Shown here one piece after another: positions 10,850-17,417 of a stretch of DNA of 33,687 nucleotides; the first letter of the stretch is position 1, and each line of letters opens with the position of its first letter. The stretch is from Collinsella sp. AF02-46-1. Lineage in GTDB: Bacteria; Actinomycetota; Coriobacteriia; Coriobacteriales; Coriobacteriaceae. The notes below the pieces were generated by a model that searched no databases, was not told where the DNA came from, and saw nothing but the letters and a program-made list of their open reading frames with translations. Both the position numbers and the translations under genes were made by a program. The stretch spans positions 1-33,687 of the forward strand of contig CAKXKM010000014.1 of NCBI GenBank assembly GCA_934876235.1. The letters run 5' to 3'.

Positions 10850-10924
10850 CATAACTTGCGGCGATATACGGACTGATTAGCCGTTCTGGAACGCAAAACA
10901 ATCCGTATTCCACCGCAAGTTATG
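10850..10924. repeat. Imperfect 23-bp inverted repeat, possible extragenic palindromic element
   Basis: The left arm 10850-10872 begins CATAACTTGCGG and the right arm 10902-10924 ends CCGCAAGTTATG. Twenty of 23 positions are complementary, and the 29-base spacer is AT-rich. It stands between the gdhA terminator and the start of the FAD subunit gene, outside both transcription-stop and ribosome-binding signals. It may be a dispersed palindromic repeat, a small MITE-like element, or a regulator site for the hydroxylase operon. Confidence 0.65.
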
Positions 10925-10940
10925 AGGAGTCCTCCGGGAT

Positions 10941-10973
10941 AGAAAAGGCTCCCAGCCAAGATGACTGGGAGCC
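10941..10973 (-). terminator. Intrinsic terminator of gdhA
   Basis: A perfect 9-bp stem GGCTCCCAG / CTGGGAGCC (10947-10955 with 10965-10973) and a 9-nt loop are followed on the minus strand by TTTTCT. It lies 27 bases after the gdhA stop codon. Confidence 0.88.
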
Positions 10974-10999
10974 TCATCAGTTGCTATGTCGAGCTGGAT

Positions 11000-12355
11000 T
11001 TAGCAGACGCCCTGGGCGAGCATGGCGTCGGCGACCTTCAGGAAGCCGGCGATGTTGGCGCCCATGACAAAGTTGCCCTCCTGGCCATACTCCTTGGCGG
11101 TGTCGTCCACGTTGTGGAACATGCCGCGCATGAGCTGCTCGAGCTTCCCGTCAACCTCCTCGAAGGTCCAGGACAGGTGCTCGGCGTTCTGGCTCATCTC
11201 CAGGCCAGACACGAGCACGCCGCCGGCGTTGGCAGCCTTACCGGGCATAAAGGCGACGCCGTTCTCCTGGAAGTAGGTCGTGGCCTCGATGGTCGTGGGC
11301 ATGTTTGCGCCCTCGCCGACCACCTTGCAGCCGTTGGCGACGAGCGCCTGGGCGTCCTCGAGCAGCAGCGTGTTCTCGCGAGCACAGGGCAGCGCGATGT
11401 CGCAGGGCAGCTGCCACACACCGCGGCCGTCGCCCTCGTGCCACACGGCGTTGGGCTTCTCGTCAACGTACATGGCGAGCGTGACGCCCTTGTCGTGGCC
11501 GGAGCGCTTCTTGTTGTAGACGTGCTCGAGCACAGAGTAGTCGATGCCGTCGGGATCCTCGACCCAGCCGTGGGTATCGGAGCAGGCCAGCACCTTGCCG
11601 CCGAGCTGCGCGACCTTCTGGACGGCGTAGATGGCGACGTTGCCGGAACCGTGAACGACGACGTTCTTGCCCTCGAAGGAATCGCCGCGGCTCTTGAGGT
11701 ACTCGTCCACAAAGTAGACCAGGCCGTAGCCGGTGGCCTCGGTACGGGCGAGCGAGCCGCCAAAGGAGAGGCCCTTGCCGGTGAGGACGCCGGTCCACTC
11801 GTTGGTCAGGCGCTTGTACTGACCGAACATGTAGGCAACCTCGCGGCCGCCAACGCCCAGGTCGCCGGCGGGAACGTCGGTGTTGGGGCCGATGTGGCGA
11901 TAGAGCTCGGTCATGAAGGACTGGCAGAAGTGCATGATCTCGTTGTTGGACTTGCCCTTGGGGTCAAAGTCGGAGCCGCCCTTGCCGCCGCCCATGGGAA
12001 GGGTGGTCAGGCTGTTCTTGAGGATCTGCTCCAGGCCCAGGAACTTAAGCATGCCCAGGGTGACCGTCGGGTTAAAGCGCAGGCCGCCCTTGTAGGGTCC
12101 AATGGCAGAGTTGAACTCGACGCGGTAGCCGCGGTTGACCTGGACCTTGCCCTGGTCGTCGACCCAGGGAACACGGAACATGACGATGCGCTCGGGCTCG
12201 ACGAGGCGCTCAAGCAGGGCGGCCTCCTCGTACTCGGGGTGGGCGTCGAGCGCCGGCTGGATGGTGCCGAGGATCTCGGTCGCGGCCTGGATGAACTCAG
12301 GCTGCTCGGGATAGCGGGCCTTGAGCTCGTCGAGAACTTTCTGCGTGTAGCTCAT
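11000..12355 (-). CDS. gdhA: NADP-type glutamate dehydrogenase
   Basis: Hexameric cytosolic enzyme that interconverts 2-oxoglutarate plus ammonium and glutamate; the family with this length is usually NADP-specific and assimilatory. The 451-aa product has the substrate-binding motif GGLRFNPTV, the catalytic Lys segment PMGGGKGGSDFDPKGKS, the PAGDLGVGGRE segment with the catalytic Asp, and a Rossmann motif VVVHGSGNVA. The ATG at 12355 follows GGAGGAAGC, an excellent ribosome-binding site. It is monocistronic, with its own terminator, and sits between the molybdenum hydroxylase operon and the selenium/molybdenum block. Cofactor preference is a family inference. Confidence 0.97.
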   Translation of the reverse strand: MSYTQKVLDELKARYPEQPEFIQAATEILGTIQPALDAHPEYEEAALLERLVEPERIVMFRVPWVDDQGKVQVNRGYRVEFNSAIGPYKGGLRFNPTVTLGMLKFLGLEQILKNSLTTLPMGGGKGGSDFDPKGKSNNEIMHFCQSFMTELYRHIGPNTDVPAGDLGVGGREVAYMFGQYKRLTNEWTGVLTGKGLSFGGSLARTEATGYGLVYFVDEYLKSRGDSFEGKNVVVHGSGNVAIYAVQKVAQLGGKVLACSDTHGWVEDPDGIDYSVLEHVYNKKRSGHDKGVTLAMYVDEKPNAVWHEGDGRGVWQLPCDIALPCARENTLLLEDAQALVANGCKVVGEGANMPTTIEATTYFQENGVAFMPGKAANAGGVLVSGLEMSQNAEHLSWTFEEVDGKLEQLMRGMFHNVDDTAKEYGQEGNFVMGANIAGFLKVADAMLAQGVC

Positions 12356-12612
12356 GCTTCCTCCAATGATGGGAAACGAAAAATGTCGGTCGCGGCACCC
12401 TATGCACCGCGAACTTTATCGAGTATGGATAATATCGCACTGTTGCAGCAAGGTTTCGCATAAGCCGACGAGCAGATGTTTCGTTTTGATTACGATGCAG
12501 GTAGAAGCGTTTTTAAGCACCAGACGTGCAAAACCCGTGTTTCAAACCTGTTTCGTCTACGTGTTCCAAACCACCACATTGAGGGCAGGCACCTTTGTGG
12601 TGGTGCTGGCGG
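12356..12612. other. Intergenic region upstream of gdhA
   Basis: This 257-base stretch has no convincing gene. Next to gdhA it carries that gene's ribosome-binding site and presumably its promoter, which I cannot place with confidence because no clean -35/-10 pair stands out. Its other end contains the terminator-like hairpin after the Se/S-carrier gene. It is more AT-rich than its surroundings. Confidence 0.6.
12570..12604 (-). terminator. Weak terminator-like hairpin after the Se/S-carrier gene
   Basis: ACCACCACA (12570-12578) pairs perfectly with TGTGGTGGT (12596-12604) around a 17-nt loop. On the minus strand only TTTGG follows, so termination strength is doubtful. It begins nine bases after the stop codon and would end the sel/mob transcript. 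Confidence 0.45.
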
Positions 12613-13008
12613 TTAGAGGACGAGCTGATGATAGTCGGCGGGGGTTATGCGGCCTTCGGTGGCAGCGCGGAAGGCGGCGAGCGCATCGCCCGAGAACGGT
12701 ATGGCCCAGCACAGGCCGCAGCCGGCGGTGATGGAGCCGGGCAGCGGCATGATGCGCCCGGGCACACCGGCGGCAAGGCACAGCTGCTCGCATTCCATCA
12801 CATCGAAGGTACTGTCGAACGATACGATGATCTTGCGCTCGCGATCGGGGGCATCACTGGACGGGCCTTCGCGGTGTGCCTCACGATACGCCGCGGCGGC
12901 CGCTTCCTCTTCCGCGGTATGTCCACAGCCACCGCAACCGCAGGTACAGGGTTCGGACCCGCCGCAAGTGCAAGGCTCTCCCGTGTCGGGGCAAATATCG
13001 TGAGACAT
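12613..13008 (-). CDS. DUF3343-like putative Se/S carrier protein with Cys-rich N-terminus
   Basis: Small 131-aa protein. The C-terminal half (about 56-131) matches the pattern of the putative Se/S-carrier family (DUF3343): IIVSFDSTFDVMECEQL, then RIMPLPGSITAGCGLCWAI with the conserved Gly-Cys-Gly and a second Cys. The N-terminus is unusual. It has seven Cys within the first 28 residues (6, 13, 15, 21, 23, 25, 28) and His30, looking like a metal or chalcogen-binding tail. An Ala/Glu-rich linker follows. I choose the ATG at 13008 because GGGAG lies six bases upstream; an ATG at 13020 is in frame. The gene is 15 bases after mobA and close to selC-selB-selA, which supports a role in selenium handling. 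Direct function is not established. Confidence 0.75.
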   Translation of the reverse strand: MSHDICPDTGEPCTCGGSEPCTCGCGGCGHTAEEEAAAAAYREAHREGPSSDAPDRERKIIVSFDSTFDVMECEQLCLAAGVPGRIMPLPGSITAGCGLCWAIPFSGDALAAFRAATEGRITPADYHQLVL

Positions 13009-13023
13009 GGCATCTCCCATCGT

Positions 13024-13656
13024 CTAGGCGAGTAACTCGGCCGCCGCAAACTCCTCGGGCGTATTGACGTTCTCGAAGCAGAGCGTCGAGCCCGCGGCCT
13101 TAACAATCTGCGGCTCATCCATATAACCAGCCTGAACGCGATTGATCAGGCAGCGAATGCGCTGGCGGTCGCAGGCGAGCAGCTCGTGGGCAACCGGCGC
13201 ACACGCGTCACAGCGCCAGACGGCGCAAAGCGGCTCAATCCCCCGCTCCTCGCGCGGCACGCACACATCGAGCGCCTCGGCCTCAACACGATCGGCAAGC
13301 GCGCCGATCAGTTCCGGCGAGACAAACGGCATGTCGCAGGCGACGATCGCCACGAGCGGCAATCGGGCCGCGGCCAACGAGCTCGCGATGCCGCGCATGG
13401 CACCGGCGGGACCGTCGACGTCCATCACCACGCGGGGGCGCAGGCCATCAAACATAAGTTCCTCAAGATAGGCAAGCTCGCTGGGACGCGAAGTCGTCAC
13501 GACCAACTCGCCGGCAACTGGCGCCAGCCGACCCAGCACGCGCTCGATGAGAGGCTCGCCGCAAAACGCCATGCGCGCCTTATCGCAGCCCATACGCGAC
13601 GACAACCCGCCCGCCTGGACGACGCAAGAAAGATCGGCACGTCTTACGGTAGTCAT
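13024..13656 (-). CDS. mobA: Molybdenum cofactor guanylyltransferase-like protein
   Basis: Predicted nucleotidyltransferase that attaches GMP to molybdopterin to make the MGD cofactor used by FdhF and other DMSO-reductase-family enzymes. The 210-aa product has the MobA signature QAGGLSSRMGCDKARM at about residues 14-29, the metal-binding DVDGPAGAM segment, and ACDMPFVSPEL. The Asp-Lys after RMG favours MobA over the cytidylyltransferase MocA. The start is the ATG at 13656 (MTTVRRADL) preceded by GGAGGTGG. The frame stays open further upstream, but that stretch would run into the selC gene. It lies between selC and the Se/S-carrier gene, so it is probably co-transcribed with the sel genes. Confidence 0.85.
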   Translation of the reverse strand: MTTVRRADLSCVVQAGGLSSRMGCDKARMAFCGEPLIERVLGRLAPVAGELVVTTSRPSELAYLEELMFDGLRPRVVMDVDGPAGAMRGIASSLAAARLPLVAIVACDMPFVSPELIGALADRVEAEALDVCVPREERGIEPLCAVWRCDACAPVAHELLACDRQRIRCLINRVQAGYMDEPQIVKAAGSTLCFENVNTPEEFAAAELLA

Positions 13657-13810
13657 ACGGCAAACCACCTCCATCGGCATGCTCGAAACCCGGTGCACGA
13701 AGCTAAATACAGCCGCCGAAATAGCGACACTACGAAAAGCTCGCGCAAAAACAAAACAGCGCCTTTGCGGCACGCAGCAAGACCGCGAGCACAAAAGCGC
13801 TGGTAGCGTA

Positions 13811-13907
13811 TGGCGGGAACGTATGTGAATCGAACACATCCAAGACGTTTTGCACGCCTCGCAACGGTTTTGAGGACCGCGGAGCCCACCGGAGCCCATC
13901 CGTTCCC
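13811..13907 (-). tRNA. selC: Selenocysteine tRNA (anticodon UCA)
   Basis: A 97-base tRNA-Sec with encoded CCA (13811-13813) and discriminator G. The acceptor pairs GGGAACG with CGTTCCC (7 bp); the expected eighth pair is a G/A mismatch. The D arm is long, GGGCTC-CGGT-GGGCTC, a 6-bp stem with a 4-nt loop as expected for tRNA-Sec. The anticodon loop CCTCAAA gives UCA, which decodes UGA. The extended variable arm is AGGCGT-GCAAA-ACGTCT, and the T-arm is ATGTG-TTCGATT-CACAT. It sits between selB and mobA in the same orientation, so it can be processed from the selA-selB transcript. Confidence 0.96.
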
Positions 13908-13943
13908 AAGTGCGCCGGTATTTTACCAAACAGAGCAGCCAAT

Positions 13944-15911
13944 CTAGCGCAGGGAGCGCAGGCCGCCGGCTTCCTTGTCGAGCACCGTAAAGCGCACGGC
14001 ATCCAGGTGCTCCAAGATGCTGATGGCGCGCTTGCGCGACACACCTAAGGCCTCGCGCAGCACACTCGTGGTAGCAGCGCCACCAGCAGCCTCGATAGCG
14101 GCAGCGACGAGCTCACGCGCGCGGTCCTCAGCGGCTGCAGACAGGGCCACATCGCGCTCGACCTTCACAATCGAGCGGTTGAGCGAAAGCTCGCGCAGGG
14201 CTCGCGTCATGGTGTCGCGATCGAGCTGCAACTGCTCGCCAACCTCGGGCAGCGTCGGCGCATCGAGGCCAGCTTCGTCCAGCAAGGAAACGATGCGCTC
14301 GCAGGCCTCGCGCACCACACGCGCCGCAGCGGCGGCGGAGTGTGGGTCGAACACCTCAGCGCCCTCGGAGGCACACACGCCACGCGAGCAGCCCTCGGAA
14401 ATCAGGGCTGCGGCAACATTATCGTCAGCGGTAGGCCACGCAGCATGGGCAACGGCGCCGGGCGTAAAGCCCGTCTCCTTGGGAGCCGCCGCGTGCATGG
14501 CTGACAGGGTCGCCGCCAGTGCATCCATCGCGGCATCGAGCACCACGGCGTCCGCCAAGAGGTCCGCATCACCCACGGCAAGCTTGCGAACGGAGCCCTG
14601 CGCCACCAACCCGCGCAGTGCGGCATCGACCTCGCCGACTCCAAGATCCAAAGTCTCGGCAACATCAATCGCCGTAACCGGCAGCGTCTGCAACGCCAGC
14701 CAAGCGCCCACACTGCCCGCGATATCGCCGGACTCGAGCGCCGCGTACAGCGAACGCTCCCCTTCGGCAAGCTCGCGCGAGCGACGGCAGCGCGAAAGCA
14801 GCACGCGCCCGCCGCCGATAAGCATCACGGGCGAATAGGACAGCACCACGGCATGATCCCCGGCACGTAGCGGCAGCGAGTTTTCCAAGCGCACCTGAAC
14901 AATACGGGTCTCGCCCACCGCCATGGGGGCCTCGCCCTCCATGAACATGATGCGACCGACAACCTCGGCCGTACCCGCCATCACATGCACGCGCGCGCCC
15001 GACTCGAGCACGCGCGGCTTGGCACCCTCGCGGCCCAGGTAAGTGAACACCATCATAAAGCGCATCGTCTGGCCAAAGCGACCCTGCACGCCGAGCATCT
15101 CTCCGCGATCGAGCGCGGCGACGGCATCGCCCACCAAGTTGAGCGCCACACGCTGACCGGGCAATGCCCGCGGCGAATCGCCATGCACCTGAATCCCGCG
15201 CACGCGACAGACCGTACGCGACGGCAGCGCGACGAGCTCTTCGCCCACCGCAACCGGCGCATCGTGCAGCGTTCCCGTCACGACGGTGCCGACACCCTTA
15301 ATCGTAAAGCAGCGGTCGATGGGCAGACGCGGCGCGGCATCGCTCCGATCGGAACGGTCGCGGCAGGCGTCCCAGCAAGCGGCAACCTGCTCGTCGAGCA
15401 CCGCAAGCAGCCCGTCGATCCCCGCGCCCGTCTTAGACGACACGGGCACAATCGGCGCGCCCGCAAACACGGTACCCGACAAAAAGTCATCGACATCGAG
15501 CTCGGCAAGCTCGGTCATCTCGGCGTCGGCCAGGTCGCACATCGTCAGCGCCACCACCATATGCGTAACGCCCAGCAGCTCCAGCACATGCACGTGCTCG
15601 CGGGTCTGCGGCATTACACCCTCAACGGCAGAGACCACCAGCACGGCCACGTCGATGCCCGTGGCACCCTGCACCATAGCGCGCAAGTAATGCGCGTGGC
15701 CCGGCACGTCGACCAGGCCGACAATCTTGCCACTCGGCAGCGCCAGCTCGCCAAAGCCCAGCTCCACGGTCATACCGCGGCGGCGCTCAACCTCCAGACG
15801 GTCGGGATTCTTGCCGGTCAGCGCCTCGATCAGTGCCGACTTACCGTGGTCGACGTGGCCCGCCGTGCCAACGATAACGGGACACTCCACCAGCGCTTGA
15901 ACCTCACTCAT
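13944..15911 (-). CDS. selB: Selenocysteine-specific elongation factor SelB
   Basis: GTPase that delivers selenocysteyl-tRNA to in-frame UGA codons that are followed by a SECIS hairpin. The 655-aa product has the G1 loop GHVDHGKS at 18-25, the switch I Thr in RRGMTVELGFG (T48), G3 DVPGHAH at 68-74, and EF-Tu-like beta-barrel domains (about 190-360). Winged-helix repeats in the C-terminal third would bind the SECIS RNA. The G4 position reads TMCD (123-126) where NKxD is usual. It overlaps selA by four bases (ATGA), a sign of translational coupling, and is followed by selC. It is slightly longer than E. coli SelB. Confidence 0.96.
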   Translation of the reverse strand: MSEVQALVECPVIVGTAGHVDHGKSALIEALTGKNPDRLEVERRRGMTVELGFGELALPSGKIVGLVDVPGHAHYLRAMVQGATGIDVAVLVVSAVEGVMPQTREHVHVLELLGVTHMVVALTMCDLADAEMTELAELDVDDFLSGTVFAGAPIVPVSSKTGAGIDGLLAVLDEQVAACWDACRDRSDRSDAAPRLPIDRCFTIKGVGTVVTGTLHDAPVAVGEELVALPSRTVCRVRGIQVHGDSPRALPGQRVALNLVGDAVAALDRGEMLGVQGRFGQTMRFMMVFTYLGREGAKPRVLESGARVHVMAGTAEVVGRIMFMEGEAPMAVGETRIVQVRLENSLPLRAGDHAVVLSYSPVMLIGGGRVLLSRCRRSRELAEGERSLYAALESGDIAGSVGAWLALQTLPVTAIDVAETLDLGVGEVDAALRGLVAQGSVRKLAVGDADLLADAVVLDAAMDALAATLSAMHAAAPKETGFTPGAVAHAAWPTADDNVAAALISEGCSRGVCASEGAEVFDPHSAAAAARVVREACERIVSLLDEAGLDAPTLPEVGEQLQLDRDTMTRALRELSLNRSIVKVERDVALSAAAEDRARELVAAAIEAAGGAATTSVLREALGVSRKRAISILEHLDAVRFTVLDKEAGGLRSLR

Positions 15912-17365
15912 CGTGCGACCGCCTTCTCAACGCAAGCGACGAGCGTCGATGCCGCCGTCTCGATATCGCGGTCGCCCACGAGCGTGCGTACATCAAACAG
16001 AATGCGGTCGTGCGAGGTGCGCGTGACGACCGGCGTATCGAAGTCTTGGACGAGCGAGCGCTTGAGCGCATCGACGGACAGGCGCCCGTCGACCGGGCAG
16101 ACGGCCACGCACATCGTGGGCAGCTCCACGGTGGGCAGCGAGCCACCGCCGGGGGTCGACGACTCCTCGACGATTTCCACCTGAACGGCGCACGGGCAAC
16201 CCGCCTTATCGAGGCCGGCGACCATACGATCGTGCAGCTTGCGGGCACGACGCTTCAGATGAGCCTGCGGCAGCGTAAGCATGCTGAGCACCGGAATATC
16301 GCGATGGGCAACATCGGCGCCGTCCATGTAGATACGCAGCGTGGCCTCGAGCGCCGACAGAGCCAGTTTGCCTGGACGCAGAGCGCGCATGAGCGGATGT
16401 GCGCCGCAGGCCTGGACCAGATCGCGACGGCCCATGATAATGCCCGCCTGTGCGGCACCGAGCAGCTTATCGCCCGAGCATGACACCAGATCGAGCCCTG
16501 CCGAAACCGAAGCCGGCGTGGTTTCTTCGCCGCCGCGCACCAAGATGTCGTCAGGCAACAGCGCCCCCGAGCCCTGATCTTCATAGAACAGCAGGCCGTG
16601 CTTGTGGGCCAGGGCGGCAAGCTCCCGAGAACCCACCTCCTCGTGGAAACCCTCGATGCGATAGTTAGAAGGATGGACCTTGAGGATCATCGCCGTATCG
16701 GGCGTGATGGCACGTTCGTAGTCGCAAAAATGCGTGCGGTTGGTAGCGCCGACCTCGACGAGTTTGGCGCCCGAAGCCGCCATGACGTCGGGGATGCGGA
16801 AGCTGCCGCCGATCTCGACAAGCTCGCCGCGGCTGACGATAACCTCTTTGCCTGCGGCATGGGTCGCCAGCACCAGCAGCACCGCGGCGGCGTTGTTGTT
16901 GACGACCAGCGCATCCTCGGCACCGGTGAGTGAGTGGATCAGCTGCGCGGCGTGCTCCTTGCGCGACCCGCGCGAGCAGGTGTCCACACTGTACTCGAGC
17001 GTGCTGTACCCACGTGCGACCTCGGCCACGGCCTTTGCCGCCGACTCCGCGAGCGGGGCACGACCCAAGTTGGTATGGATGACCACACCCGTGGCGTTGA
17101 CGGCAGGGCGCAGGCTCGGCAGTGCGGAGCGATGCGCACGCCACTCGATGGCCGAGGCCAGCTCGCGCTTAGAGCGCGGGGCAGCACCGGCACGAATCGC
17201 GGCGCGCTCCTCGTCGAGCTCGGCCGTCACAGCAGCATGGGCCACCGCGTCGCAGGTCTCCCCCGCCGCCTTCACCACCGGCCACTCGGCAAGCAGCTCG
17301 TTGACGGAAGGAATGGCGCGCAAGCGGGCGCGCACCTCATCGGACATGTTCTGGCTATCGCTCAT
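15908..17365 (-). CDS. selA: L-seryl-tRNA(Sec) selenium transferase
   Basis: PLP enzyme that converts seryl-tRNA(Sec) to selenocysteyl-tRNA(Sec) with selenophosphate. The 485-aa product carries the N-terminal tRNA-binding domain (RLRAIPSVNELL), the segment INxTGVVIHTNLGRAPL in the form VNATGVVIHTNLGRAPL at about 89-105, and the PLP lysine in SCSGDKLLGAAQAG (Lys300). The ATG at 17365 is preceded by AAAGG. It follows the molybdopterin oxidoreductase gene by 52 bases and overlaps selB. SelA needs selenophosphate from SelD, whose gene is not in the window. Confidence 0.97.
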   Translation of the reverse strand: MSDSQNMSDEVRARLRAIPSVNELLAEWPVVKAAGETCDAVAHAAVTAELDEERAAIRAGAAPRSKRELASAIEWRAHRSALPSLRPAVNATGVVIHTNLGRAPLAESAAKAVAEVARGYSTLEYSVDTCSRGSRKEHAAQLIHSLTGAEDALVVNNNAAAVLLVLATHAAGKEVIVSRGELVEIGGSFRIPDVMAASGAKLVEVGATNRTHFCDYERAITPDTAMILKVHPSNYRIEGFHEEVGSRELAALAHKHGLLFYEDQGSGALLPDDILVRGGEETTPASVSAGLDLVSCSGDKLLGAAQAGIIMGRRDLVQACGAHPLMRALRPGKLALSALEATLRIYMDGADVAHRDIPVLSMLTLPQAHLKRRARKLHDRMVAGLDKAGCPCAVQVEIVEESSTPGGGSLPTVELPTMCVAVCPVDGRLSVDALKRSLVQDFDTPVVTRTSHDRILFDVRTLVGDRDIETAASTLVACVEKAVAR

Positions 17366-17417
17366 GTGCGGCCTTTCAAAAGAAACGTGGATCAGTCGAA
17401 TACATCAGCTGAGTCAA

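Noticed and set aside
13024..13656. MocA (cytidylyltransferase) instead of MobA
   Set aside because: The RMGxDK signature is the MobA form and bis-MGD enzymes are encoded nearby. A MocA role for the hydroxylase cannot be fully excluded but is less likely.
13657..13929. N-terminal extension of mobA by about 90 residues
   Set aside because: The frame is open, but this part overlaps the selC tRNA gene, is Cys/Arg-rich with no MobA homology, and a well-placed ATG with GGAGGTGG lies at 13656.
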